Of a stretch of DNA of 45,923 bases, positions 1 through 7,279 are shown piece by piece; within the stretch, counting starts at the first letter, position 1, and every line of letters begins with the position of its first letter. The translations under genes and the position numbers were made by a program. Source of the stretch: Clostridia bacterium (lineage in GTDB: Bacteria; Bacillota; Clostridia; Oscillospirales; Acutalibacteraceae); the NCBI GenBank assembly GCA_017454485.1, contig JAFTCX010000008.1, positions 1 through 45,923 on the forward strand, written 5' to 3'. The notes beneath the pieces were generated by a model. The model made no database searches. It was not told where the DNA came from and saw nothing but the letters and a program-made list of their open reading frames with translations.

Positions 1-138
1 CCTTCCCGCCCCGCCCGGGCGCTCGGGTCGCTCCGCAGCGTTGCCCTATCCTCCCGACGGGTCTTCTTCAGCATATCATATTTTTTCAATTTGTCTATAC
101 ACTCAAATCAAAATTGTACTTGACTTGGGGTACACTTC

Positions 139-655
139 AGAGTGAAGAGTGAAGAGTGGAGAGTGAAGAGTGGAGAGTGGAGAGTGGATTGAGGGGAAAC
201 AGGGAGCTGGGAACAAAAAGAAAATTCGCAGGGACGTGGCCGCCGGCAACATGATTGGGTACGACCCTGTTGCGGTGGAACAATCATCATCGGCTTCGAC
301 TGTGCCCGGCCATGCGGGTTGCCACCGCGCCCCGGCGGTTTCTCTTCCTGTTCCTGATCGTACAGTACCCACTGATGAACTCGCATGCGCAAATCTTGAC
401 GGTAAATTTTCCGTCATTTTGCACAGAAATCGCTTGCAAACCGTCAGGTTGGCTGCGCGATTTCTGTTACATCTGACGAAAAATTTCCTCGCCAATCTTT
501 ACACATCGAATGAATCATCGGGTACTACACATTTACATTTCATTCACTCTTCACACTCCACTCTTCACTCATCACTCTTCACTCATCCCCTCAATCCCTC
601 AATCCCTTAACCCCTCATTTCCTTATTCCCTTATTCCCTTATTCCCTGATCCCTG
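139..655. repeat. Composite intergenic repeat R, copy 1 (occupied by a MITE)
   Basis: This gene-free stretch upstream of ypeB is a composite repeat. At 139-187 there are seven heptamers of AGAGTGA/AGAGTGG. A unique-looking body at about 237-364 follows. Then comes an inserted 161-bp MITE (365-525), and then the same heptamers in reverse complement (CACTCTT, CACTCAT; about 545-587). It ends in octamers such as TCAATCCC and TTATTCCC (about 587-650). The body matches 5655-5787 almost base for base. In both copies the heptamer arrays face each other in inverted orientation around the body. Positions 1-138 contain nothing I can name. Confidence 0.75.
365..525. mobile_element. 161-bp MITE (MITE-A), copy 1
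   Basis: A non-coding 161-bp element runs from GTACCC to GGGTAC. Its termini are imperfect inverted repeats, and its interior also folds back as a long imperfect hairpin (GACGGTAAATTTTCCGTC near one side, CAGAAATC against GATTTCTG further in). It is flanked by TACA at 361-364 and 526-529. The unoccupied version of the host repeat at about 5780-5790 reads GATCGTACACAT with a single TACA, so this is a real insertion with a 4-bp target duplication. An inverted second copy lies at 20100-20260. No transposase is present in the window, so it must have been mobilised in trans. Confidence 0.88.
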
Positions 656-712
656 TCCCCTGCTCACGCATAATTTCATCTTTTTCGGCAACGCTATGAT
701 ACAGCATACGAA

Positions 713-728
713 TTAAGCGAACATTAAA
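713..728. promoter_or_regulatory. 16-bp motif shared with the fucO upstream region
   Basis: TTAAGCGAACATTAAA is found here, just 5' of the ypeB ribosome binding site, and again at 7132-7147 between fucO and the GH29 gene. The identity is exact over 16 bp. Its role is unknown. It could be a regulator site, or a remnant of a shared repeat boundary. Confidence 0.35.
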
Positions 729-740
729 AGGAGCGATTCC

Positions 741-2087
741 ATGAACGTCAATTTTTCCCGCCGGGGCGGCATTCGCGCGCTGAGCTTTCTTTTTGCGCTG
801 GTTCTTGCGCTTTCGGCGTCCGCCATCGTCAACGGCCGCCGTGCGGCGGCGCTGCAAAACCGGTCTGCCGTCGCGTCGCAGCGGGCGCTGCGCGAGCTGG
901 GCGAACAGCTCGATTCCATCAGCACCTCCCTGCAAAAAGCGCGCTATGTCAACAGCGCGGCGATGCTCTCGCGTATGGGAAACGAGCTGTCCCGCTGTGC
1001 GTCGTGCGCCAAAATCAGCCTTTCCGCGCTCACGAACGAAAGCACAGACGGCACAAATCTGTATAAATTCCTCTCGCAGGTCGGCGATTTCACGCTTTCG
1101 CTAAACAAAACTTTGGAACGCAAGGGCACGCTCACGGAAAAACAGCGTTCGGCGATGCAGGCGCTGCTGTCTTACGCGCAATCGTTTTCCGACGCGCTGC
1201 ACGCGCTCGACAGCGACTATGACGACGGCGCGCTGCGCTTTGACGCCCAAAACGCCACGCTGACCCTCGCCGCCAAAGACGCGCCGGAAGCGTTTGACGA
1301 TCATTTGAACAGCACCGCCCAGACGCTTTCCGACACGCCGACGCTGCTGTATGACGGTCCGTTTTCCGACACCGTTTTGAACCGCAAGGCGCGTGCTGTG
1401 GCGTCGCTTGACGAAATCAGCGCACAAACGGCTCGGGAACGCGCCGCAAAATGGCTCGATTGCAAACAGACCGAGCTGCTCGCCGAAGGCGACACCGACG
1501 GTGCGCTGGCACTTTACTGCTTTTCGCGCGGCGCAAAACGCATCGGCGTCACAAAAAAAGGCGGCCTGCCGGCGTATGTGACGAACCCCGATTTTGCCGG
1601 CGAAGCGCAGATCAGCACCGAGACCGCCGTAAAGATTGCGGCAAAATATCTGGAGCATCTGGGCTACAGCGATATGAAGGCGAGCTATTACAGCACCTAT
1701 GACGGCGTATGCACCGTGGTGTTTCACTATCAGAAGGACGACGTCGTGTGGTATGCCGATCTCATCAAGGTCGGCGTTGCGCTGGACACCGCACAGGCCG
1801 TTTCCTTTGACGCGCGCGGCTATCTGATGAATCACACCCGGCGAAAGCTCCCGGAGGTTCGTCTTTCCCCCGAAGAGGCCGCTGCCGTGCGCTCACCTTT
1901 GCTGCGTCTGCTGGATAGTCAGCTTACGCTCATTCCGCTTGACGACGGCACGGAACAGCTCTGCTATGAGCTGCACTGCCGCGATGAAAACGGGCAGGAG
2001 GCGCTGGTCTATGTCTCCGCCGTAACGGGCGAGGAGACGGATGTGCAGCTTTTGCTGTATGCCGACGGCGGCGTGCTTGCAAAGTGA
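741..2087 (+). CDS. ypeB: Germination protein YpeB
   Basis: YpeB is a spore inner-membrane protein that, in Bacillus, is needed for assembly and control of the cortex-lytic enzyme SleB during germination. The 448-aa product has the usual YpeB length and plan. A short N-terminal membrane anchor (about residues 12-30) is followed by a helical domain with the family-like segment QVGDFTLSLNKTL. The C-terminal half carries PepSY-type repeats (KKGGLPAYVTNPDF, FDARGYLMNHTRRKLP). The start is supported by AAAAGGAG at 726-733, seven bases from the ATG. Bacillus ypeB follows sleB; here only repeats lie upstream, so any SleB partner is elsewhere. I saw no convincing sporulation sigma-factor promoter. 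Confidence 0.9.
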   Translation: MNVNFSRRGGIRALSFLFALVLALSASAIVNGRRAAALQNRSAVASQRALRELGEQLDSISTSLQKARYVNSAAMLSRMGNELSRCASCAKISLSALTNESTDGTNLYKFLSQVGDFTLSLNKTLERKGTLTEKQRSAMQALLSYAQSFSDALHALDSDYDDGALRFDAQNATLTLAAKDAPEAFDDHLNSTAQTLSDTPTLLYDGPFSDTVLNRKARAVASLDEISAQTARERAAKWLDCKQTELLAEGDTDGALALYCFSRGAKRIGVTKKGGLPAYVTNPDFAGEAQISTETAVKIAAKYLEHLGYSDMKASYYSTYDGVCTVVFHYQKDDVVWYADLIKVGVALDTAQAVSFDARGYLMNHTRRKLPEVRLSPEEAAAVRSPLLRLLDSQLTLIPLDDGTEQLCYELHCRDENGQEALVYVSAVTGEETDVQLLLYADGGVLAK

Positions 2088-2105
2088 AACGGACTGTGCT
2101 ATAAT
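2077..2105 (+). promoter_or_regulatory. Sigma-A promoter for the SDR gene
   Basis: TTGCAA at 2077-2082 and TATAAT at 2100-2105 are separated by exactly 17 nt. The -35 box lies inside the last codons of ypeB, so the downstream reductase can be expressed independently of the germination gene. Confidence 0.75.
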
Positions 2106-2132
2106 GGAAAAGAATGCAAAGGATGTGAGCTT

Positions 2133-2849
2133 ATGCAACGACGTGTTCTCGTCACCGGCGCTTCGGGCGGCATCGGGCAGGCGCTGTGCCGCGCGTTTGT
2201 GCAAAACGGCGACTGTGTGATCGGTCAATTTCACAAAAACGGCGCCGCCATGGCTGCGCTGAAATCTCAGCTCGGCGACGCGCTGACCACCGTTTCGGCG
2301 GATCTTTCATCGCCCTCACAGATCGAAACGCTGGCAGATTTTGTGCTGCCGCAGGGCGTGGATGTGCTCATCAACAACGCCGGGCAGGCGCTGTTCGGCG
2401 TGTTTCAATGCGTGAATGCCGCAGACGCCGACCGGCTGTTTCAGCTCAACACGCAGGCAGCGCTGCGTTTGAGTCAGCGCTTGCTGCCCCCGATGATTGC
2501 ACGCAAGCGCGGCTGCATCCTCAACGTCTCCTCCATGTGGGGGCGCGTGGGCGCGTCGTGCGAAGTCCATTACAGCGCGAGCAAGGCCGCCTTGATCGGC
2601 TTTACCAAAGCGCTCGCAAAAGAGGTCGGTCCGAGCGGTGTGCGGGTCAACTGCCTTGCCCCCGGCTTCATCGACACACCGATGAACGCCCTGCTTGACG
2701 ACGCGGCGCGGCAGGCAGTCATTGACGAAACGCCCCTTTGCCGCGCGGGAACCCCGGAAGACGTTGCGGCGGCGGCGCTGTTTTTAGCCTCCGACAGCGC
2801 AGGCTTCATCACCGGGCAGGTGCTCGGCGTGGACGGCGGGCTGGTCTGA
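2133..2849 (+). CDS. SDR-family oxidoreductase, FabG-like (possible EF-P 5-aminopentanone reductase)
   Basis: This is a 238-aa classical short-chain dehydrogenase/reductase, cytosolic and NAD(P)H-dependent. It has the TGASGGIG cofactor-binding loop at the N-terminus, NNAG in the central strand, the catalytic Ser (NVSS) and the Y-x3-K pair in HYSASKAAL. The C-terminus has the FabG-like end GFITGQVLGVDGGLV. The start ATG follows AAGGA. FabG proteins usually sit in fatty-acid operons, which this one does not. In Firmicutes, stand-alone FabG-like SDRs include YmfI, the reductase acting on the EF-P lysine modification, so that is a plausible alternative, but the sequence alone does not decide. The gene has its own promoter and is followed by repeats rather than by another gene. 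Confidence 0.82.
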   Translation: MQRRVLVTGASGGIGQALCRAFVQNGDCVIGQFHKNGAAMAALKSQLGDALTTVSADLSSPSQIETLADFVLPQGVDVLINNAGQALFGVFQCVNAADADRLFQLNTQAALRLSQRLLPPMIARKRGCILNVSSMWGRVGASCEVHYSASKAALIGFTKALAKEVGPSGVRVNCLAPGFIDTPMNALLDDAARQAVIDETPLCRAGTPEDVAAAALFLASDSAGFITGQVLGVDGGLV

Positions 2850-2898
2850 AAAAACACTTTTGCCCATTTGGACGGCTGTCTTTTTCGGGCGACGGCAA

Positions 2899-3048
2899 GG
2901 GGCTGTTGCAAAATAGAAATCCAATAGCAATTTACACAAAAAAATCAAGATAAGATCAAAGAAAAGACGCTTTTCAGCGGCGATTGGCCTCTGAAAGCGT
3001 CTTCTTTTTGTGTATGTTTTTTCGAATCGTCTATTTTGCAACAGCCCC
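2899..3048. mobile_element. 150-bp MITE (MITE-B) with internal terminator-like hairpin
   Basis: Perfect 19-bp terminal inverted repeats flank this element: GGGGCTGTTGCAAAATAGA at 2899-2917 and its reverse complement at 3030-3048. The interior holds a stem, GACGCTTTTCAG (2966-2977) against CTGAAAGCGTC (2991-3001), followed by TTCTTTTTG, which looks like a Rho-independent terminator reading rightward. It lies 49 bp after the SDR stop and may end that transcript. There is no ORF. The ends resemble terminal repeats of known IS groups, but I cannot name the family. I could not define a target duplication. Confidence 0.75.
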
Positions 3049-3049
3049 C

Positions 3050-3200
3050 TTTTTTGCGCAGCTTCGCTGCGCAAAAAAAGGCGGCGCGGGCGTCTCGCGC
3101 AATGCGCGAGACGAAGGCGCAACATTTTGCGCCTTTTCGCGCGGCATTCTGCCGCGCGATCCCGCCGCCGCCCGTCCGCGCACGGCGAACGCCGTGCGCG
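3050..3200. repeat. Five-hairpin element, copy A (variant arms)
   Basis: Five consecutive hairpins are present. H1 is 3050-3078 (core GCGCAGC/GCTGCGC). H2 is 3091-3113 (CGTCTCGCGC, loop AAT). H3 is 3114-3135 (AAGGCGCAA, loop CATT). H4 is 3138-3158 (CGCGCGGCA, loop TTC). H5 is 3177-3200 (CGCGCACGGCG, loop AA). An outer stem (3080-3090 with 3161-3169, with a 2-nt bulge) encloses H2-H4. H4 and H5 match the other copies in sequence. H2 and H3 do not, yet both are perfect stems in the same places. It begins two bases after the end of MITE-B. Confidence 0.8.
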
Positions 3201-3353
3201 AAAACGCTCCAAAAAGCGCACATGAAAAAGATAGGATTCCCGCAGAGAAAAGCCGAAACGAGGAAAGCAAAGCAAAAGCAAACGAACGAAGAAATAAAAA
3301 TCGGGCGTCTCGAAGGTGCTTTGTTTCTGCCGCAGCAAAATGGGGATCGCAAC

Positions 3354-3379
3354 AAAAAAAGCTCCACCGGAGCTTTTTT
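3354..3379. terminator. Bidirectional Rho-independent terminator
   Basis: A7 followed by GCTCC, loop ACC, GGAGC and T6. It lies between the convergent SDR gene and the MmcQ/ABC-F pair and can end transcripts from both sides. The same hairpin recurs inside a repeat at 43276-43301. The rest of 3201-3482 holds further repeat modules and no gene. Confidence 0.8.
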
Positions 3380-3482
3380 CTGCGGCCATCGGCCGCCCCT
3401 GCGGGTTCCATATACAATCGACGAACGTACCGTTTCGTCGCTGCGCTCACGCGCTTTTCACGCACACATCAACCCGCGTCTT

Positions 3483-3884
3483 CTATTCCGATTTCCGCAT
3501 TCGAAGCACCGCTGTCGCGGCAAAGCTCTGATCGATCAGCGGTGTGATGCGCGCGAGAGGCACGGAGCCGTCCAGCAGCACCGACACCCAGTTGCCGCGC
3601 GCAATGTGATAGCCCGGCAAAAAGCCCGGCTCCTGCGTGAGAAACTCCACGGCGAGCGCGCTTTCGAGCTTGAGATTCACAATGTCAATCATCCCGGCGC
3701 CGGAAAGGCCGAGCTTGGCCTTTTCAATACGCATGACCAGCGCGAACCATTTGCGGTTGTTCGCATGGCGAAACACGGCATAATCCGGATAGCGCGGCCA
3801 GGGAAAATCTGCTTCTACGCCGTAAAAATCGCGAATGTATGCGGCGATCTCGGTGCGGATGGTCTGGATATCGTTTTGCATCAT
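3483..3884 (-). CDS. MmcQ/YjbR family protein
   Basis: This 133-aa small soluble protein matches the MmcQ/YjbR fold, a CyaY-like double-wing domain often annotated as DNA-binding although its biochemical role is poorly defined. Family-type features are the central WFALVMRIEKAKLGL segment, a following DIVNLKL stretch and the late PGYHIARGNWVSVLL motif. The start ATG lies inside the stop of the upstream ABC-F gene (ATGA-type 4-bp overlap), so translation is coupled. A second in-frame ATG follows directly and could equally be the start. The gene ends shortly before a bidirectional terminator. I do not infer a specific function. Confidence 0.8.
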   Translation of the reverse strand: MMQNDIQTIRTEIAAYIRDFYGVEADFPWPRYPDYAVFRHANNRKWFALVMRIEKAKLGLSGAGMIDIVNLKLESALAVEFLTQEPGFLPGYHIARGNWVSVLLDGSVPLARITPLIDQSFAATAVLRMRKSE

Positions 3885-5482
3885 TTTGTTTCCAAAAGCT
3901 GGTTGTTTTCAAGGAATTCGTCGTACGTCTCCTTGCGGTCATAGAGTCCGTCGGCGCGGAACTCTATGATGCGGTCGGCAACGGACTGGACGAACTGGTG
4001 GTCGTGCGACGTGAACAGGATCGCGCCCTTGAACTTCATCAGCGCGTTGTTGAGCGCCGTGATGGATTCAAGGTCAAGATGGTTCGTCGGCTCGTCAAAG
4101 ATCAGCACGTTTGCGCCGGAGAGCATCATTTTGATGAACATACAGCGCACGCGCTCGCCGCCGGAGAGCACCTTGGCTTTTTTGGTCGCCTCTTCGCCGC
4201 TGAACATCAGCCGGCCGAGCCAGGCGCGCACGTCGGATTCAAACTGCAAATCGCTGTAGCGTCGCACCCAGTCGATCAGCGAATCCTCCACCCCGTCAAA
4301 AAATGCGGCGTTGTCGCTCGGAAAATAGGACTGCGAGGTGGTCACGCCCCATTTGTACGTGCCCGCATCCGGCTCCAGCTCGCCGGTGATGATCTTGAAA
4401 AACGTCGTCTTTGCCAGTGCGTCTGTGCCGACAAACGCGACCTTTTCGTTCGGCAACAGCGTAAACGAAACATTGTCCAGCACCTTGCGGCCGCCGACCG
4501 TTTTGCTCAGCCCCTCCACCTTCAGCAGATCGTTGCCGATGTCGCGGTCGGGCTTGAACTCAATGAACGGAAAACGGCGTGACGAAACGGGCAAATCTTC
4601 GATGACAATGGAATCCAGCAGCTTTTTGCGGCTGGTCGCCTGCCGGGATTTGGAGGCGTTTGCGGAAAAGCGCGCAATGAACGCCTGCAGCTCCTTGACC
4701 TTGGCCTCATTCTTCTTGTTCTGTTCGCGCATTTGCCGCTGCGCCATCTGGGTATACTCATACCAGAAATCGTAGTTGCCGACATACAGCGAGATTTTGC
4801 CGAAATCCACATCGGCAATGTGCGTACAGACCTTGTTGAGGAAGTGCCGGTCATGGCTGACAACGATAACGGTGTTTTCAAAATCGAGCAAAAACTCCTC
4901 CAGCCAGTGGATCGCCGCAACATCCAGATGGTTCGTCGGCTCGTCGAGCAGAAGGATATCGGGGTTGCCGAACAGCGCCTGCGCAAGCAGCACCTTCACC
5001 TTTTGTTCGCCGGTCAGCTCCTTCATGAGCTTGCCGTGGAATTCATTGTGGATGCCCAGCGCGTTGAGCAAAATTTCGGCGTCGCTTTCGGCGCTCCAGC
5101 CATCCAGCTCGGCAAACTCCTCTTCCAGCACGCTGATGCGCATCCCGTCCTCCTCGGTGAACTCCTCCTTGGCATACAGCGCTTCCTTTTCGTCCATGAT
5201 CTCCACAAGGTGCGCGTTGCCCATGAGCACCGTGCGGATCACGTCAAATTCGTCAAAGGCAAAGTGATCCTGCTTGAGCACGGACAGCCGCTCGCCCGGT
5301 GTGACGGTCACATAGCCCTTGTTCGGCTCAATCTCGCCGGAGAGGATCTTCAAAAAGGTGGATTTCCCCGCGCCGTTCGCGCCGATGAGCCCGTAGCAGT
5401 TCCCCTTGGTGAAGTTGATGGAAACGCTGTGAAACAGCTCGCGTCCGCCGTATTGCAGCGTGACGTTGTTGGTGCTGATCAA
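3881..5482 (-). CDS. ABC-F family ATP-binding protein (YbiT/YkpA-like)
   Basis: This is a 533-aa cytosolic protein with two tandem ATP-binding cassettes and no membrane domain, as in ABC-F proteins that act on ribosomes. NBD1 has Walker A GANGAGKST, a modified signature (LTGEQKVK) and the Walker B/D-loop LLLDEPTNHLD. A charged linker with KKNEAKVKELQ follows. NBD2 has LSGGERVR and IFDEPTNHLD, but its Walker A reads GTDALAKTT and lacks the second glycine of GxxGxGKT. Length and plan fit the YbiT/YkpA branch; I cannot assign antibiotic resistance. The start is a TTG at 5482, preceded by AAAAGGA; longer readings run into the promoter and repeats. The last bases overlap the MmcQ-type gene. Confidence 0.87.
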   Translation of the reverse strand: MISTNNVTLQYGGRELFHSVSINFTKGNCYGLIGANGAGKSTFLKILSGEIEPNKGYVTVTPGERLSVLKQDHFAFDEFDVIRTVLMGNAHLVEIMDEKEALYAKEEFTEEDGMRISVLEEEFAELDGWSAESDAEILLNALGIHNEFHGKLMKELTGEQKVKVLLAQALFGNPDILLLDEPTNHLDVAAIHWLEEFLLDFENTVIVVSHDRHFLNKVCTHIADVDFGKISLYVGNYDFWYEYTQMAQRQMREQNKKNEAKVKELQAFIARFSANASKSRQATSRKKLLDSIVIEDLPVSSRRFPFIEFKPDRDIGNDLLKVEGLSKTVGGRKVLDNVSFTLLPNEKVAFVGTDALAKTTFFKIITGELEPDAGTYKWGVTTSQSYFPSDNAAFFDGVEDSLIDWVRRYSDLQFESDVRAWLGRLMFSGEEATKKAKVLSGGERVRCMFIKMMLSGANVLIFDEPTNHLDLESITALNNALMKFKGAILFTSHDHQFVQSVADRIIEFRADGLYDRKETYDEFLENNQLLETK

Positions 5483-5515
5483 ATGATCACGTCCTTTTCG
5501 TAAAATACGCTGCCC

Positions 5516-5544
5516 ATTATAGCACAGTTTTTCGACTTTTGCAA
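5516..5544 (-). promoter_or_regulatory. Sigma-A promoter for the ABC-F/MmcQ pair
   Basis: Read on the minus strand, TTGCAA (5544-5539) and TATAAT (5521-5516) are 17 nt apart, with a short leader before the TTG start of the ABC-F gene. The heptamer repeats begin just upstream of the -35 box. Confidence 0.75.
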
Positions 5545-5561
5545 TAGGAGGGGATGCGGGA

Positions 5562-5880
5562 AGAGTGGAGAGTGGAGAGTGAAGAGGGATTAAGGGATTG
5601 AGGGATTGAGGGGATGAGTGAAGAGTGGAACATAGAATTGGAAACCGTAGGGGCGGCCAGTGGGCGCCAGCAACATGATCGGGCGCGACTCTGTTGCGGT
5701 GGAACAATCATCATCGGCTCGACTGTGCCCGGCCATGCGGGTGGCCACCGCGCCCCAGCGGTTTCTCTTCCTGTTCCTGATCGTACACATTTACATTTCG
5801 CTTCATCACTCTTCACTCTCCACTCTTCACTCTTCACTCAATCCCTCAATCCCTCATTTCCTCATTCCCTTAACCCCTCT
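5562..5880. repeat. Composite intergenic repeat R, copy 2 (empty MITE site)
   Basis: Heptamers AGTGGAG/AGTGAAG and octamers GGGATTGA/GGGATTAA occupy about 5562-5628. A body at 5655-5787 matches 237-364. The inverted arrays (CACTCTT, CACTCTC, then TCAATCCC) run from about 5808 to 5875. The MITE present in copy 1 is absent here: the sequence passes straight through a single TACA at 5784-5787. No ORF of interest was seen. Confidence 0.78.
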
Positions 5881-5891
5881 CACACTCCACG

Positions 5892-5930
5892 CAAAAAACA
5901 GCCCCGCCCAAACGGACGAGGCCTTTTTTG
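5892..5930 (-). terminator. Rho-independent terminator of fucO
   Basis: On the minus strand, GCCTCGTCC (5922-5914), loop GTTT, and GGGCGGGGC (5909-5901) pair through nine positions with some G-U pairs. TGTTTTTTGC follows. It lies six bases after the fucO stop. Confidence 0.78.
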
Positions 5931-5936
5931 CGGCAG

Positions 5937-7085
5937 TTACGCCATGATCTTTCTGTAAAGCGCCTTGAGGTCTTCCACATTCGTGTCTCTCGGGTTGCCG
6001 GGGCGGCAAGCGTCTGCAAATGCGTCTGCGGCCAGCACATCGAGGTCTTCCTCTTTCACTTTTTCGTTGACCGCCGGAATGCCAACGTCGGCGGAAAGCT
6101 GCTTGACTGCGTCAACGGCAGCCTTTCTGTATTCGTCCTGCGTCATGGCGTCCACGCCTTCCACGCCCATGGCGCGCGCAATCTCTCTGTATTTTTCGCC
6201 CGTGCATTCCTGATTGTATTCCATCACGATCGGCAGCATCATCGCACAGGCAACGCCATGCGGAGTGTCGTAGTGTGCACCGAGGGTATGCGCGATGGAA
6301 TGCGCGATTCCAAGACCCACGTTGGAAAAGCCCATGCCCGCAATATACTGCGCAAGGGCCATGCCCTCTCTGTCTTCGGGCTTGTTTTCCACCGCGCCGC
6401 GCAGGTGCTTGGCAATGAGCTTGATCGCTTCCAGATGGAACATATCGGTCATTTCCCATGCCGCCTTGGTGGTGTAGCCTTCAATCGCGTGGGTGAGCGC
6501 GTCCATACCGGTGGAAGCGGTCAGGCTCTTGGGCATGCTGCTCATCATGTCGGGGTCGACAATCGCGTAGGCGGGGATGTCATGCTCGTCTACGCACACG
6601 AACTTGCGCTCTTTTTCCACATCGGTGATCACATAGTTGATCGTGACTTCCGCCGCTGTACCCGCAGTCGTGGGAACCGCGATGGTGTCCACCGCGTGGT
6701 TTTTCGTCGGCGCAACGCCTTCCAGCGAGCGCACATCGGCGAACTCGGGGTTGTTGATGATGATACCGATCGCCTTCGCGGTGTCCATGGAGGAACCGCC
6801 GCCGATGGTGATGATGGAATCTGCGCCGCAGGCTTTGAATGCCGCAACGCCGTCCTTGACATTTTCAATCGTCGGATTCGGCTTGATGCCGGAATAAACG
6901 GTATAAGGAATCTTTGCCGCGTCCAGCAGGTCGGTGACTTTGGCTGCAACGCCGAATCTGATCAGATCCGGGTCGGAACAGACAAAAATGTGCTTCCAGC
7001 CCTTGGTCTGTGCAATGGAAACGATCTCACCGATCGCGCCTTTTCCGTGAAAAGAGACTGTGTTTAAGATGATTCTGTTGGCCAT
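5937..7085 (-). CDS. fucO: Lactaldehyde reductase / 1,2-propanediol oxidoreductase FucO
   Basis: FucO is an iron-dependent group III alcohol dehydrogenase that reduces L-lactaldehyde, made from fucose or rhamnose breakdown, to 1,2-propanediol with NADH. The 382-aa product follows E. coli FucO from the first residues (MANRIILN) and shares long stretches such as PTTAGTAAEVTINYVITD and NPEFADVRSLEG. It has the GGGSSMDTAKA nucleotide-binding loop. The metal ligands lie in GMDALTHAIEG and in the paired histidines of IAHSIAHTLGAHYDTPHG. The start at 7085 follows TTGGAGG; the in-frame codons upstream lie in the promoter. It diverges from a GH29 fucosidase, which supports a role in using host or dietary fucose. 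No fucI, fucK or fucA is in this window. Confidence 0.93.
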   Translation of the reverse strand: MANRIILNTVSFHGKGAIGEIVSIAQTKGWKHIFVCSDPDLIRFGVAAKVTDLLDAAKIPYTVYSGIKPNPTIENVKDGVAAFKACGADSIITIGGGSSMDTAKAIGIIINNPEFADVRSLEGVAPTKNHAVDTIAVPTTAGTAAEVTINYVITDVEKERKFVCVDEHDIPAYAIVDPDMMSSMPKSLTASTGMDALTHAIEGYTTKAAWEMTDMFHLEAIKLIAKHLRGAVENKPEDREGMALAQYIAGMGFSNVGLGIAHSIAHTLGAHYDTPHGVACAMMLPIVMEYNQECTGEKYREIARAMGVEGVDAMTQDEYRKAAVDAVKQLSADVGIPAVNEKVKEEDLDVLAADAFADACRPGNPRDTNVEDLKALYRKIMA

Positions 7086-7115
7086 AACAGGCACCTCCAA
7101 TTTTATTGTATTTTG

Positions 7116-7147
7116 ATTATACCCCAAAAAGTTAAGCGAACATTAAA
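7116..7147 (-). promoter_or_regulatory. fucO promoter region with shared 16-bp motif
   Basis: A consensus -10 TATAAT is read on the minus strand at 7121-7116, followed by the fucO leader. The -35 region has no good TTGACA. It is instead covered by the 16-bp motif TTAAGCGAACATTAAA (7132-7147), also seen at 713-728. A poor -35 under a conserved motif is typical of an activator-dependent promoter, but that is inference. Confidence 0.5.
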
Positions 7148-7215
7148 GAACAAAAAAATTTTTCCACCTGCAAGGTGTCCTTCATGCGCTCTCCCTGCTT
7201 TCCTCCACCCCTCCG

Positions 7216-7244
7216 TTGACTTTTTTCTGCGGGCCGGATATAAT
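7216..7244 (+). promoter_or_regulatory. Sigma-A promoter for the first GH29 gene
   Basis: TTGACT (7216-7221) and TATAAT (7239-7244) have a 17-nt spacer. It fires rightward, away from fucO, so the two fucose genes form a divergent pair with separate promoters in a 190-bp gap. Confidence 0.82.
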
Positions 7245-7279
7245 ATGGATGCAATCAAACGGAAAAGGAGCTTTTGACT

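Noticed and set aside
103-495. ORFs at the window start as a partial upstream gene
   Set aside because: They lie in heptamers and the MITE; no protein-like composition.
695-715. Sporulation sigma-factor promoter for ypeB (CATACGAAT)
   Set aside because: The -10-like box has no matching -35 at the right distance for SigE, SigG or SigK.
3036-3944. Long plus-strand ORF over repeats and antisense to the MmcQ gene
   Set aside because: It runs through hairpins and a terminator and is the shadow of real minus-strand genes.
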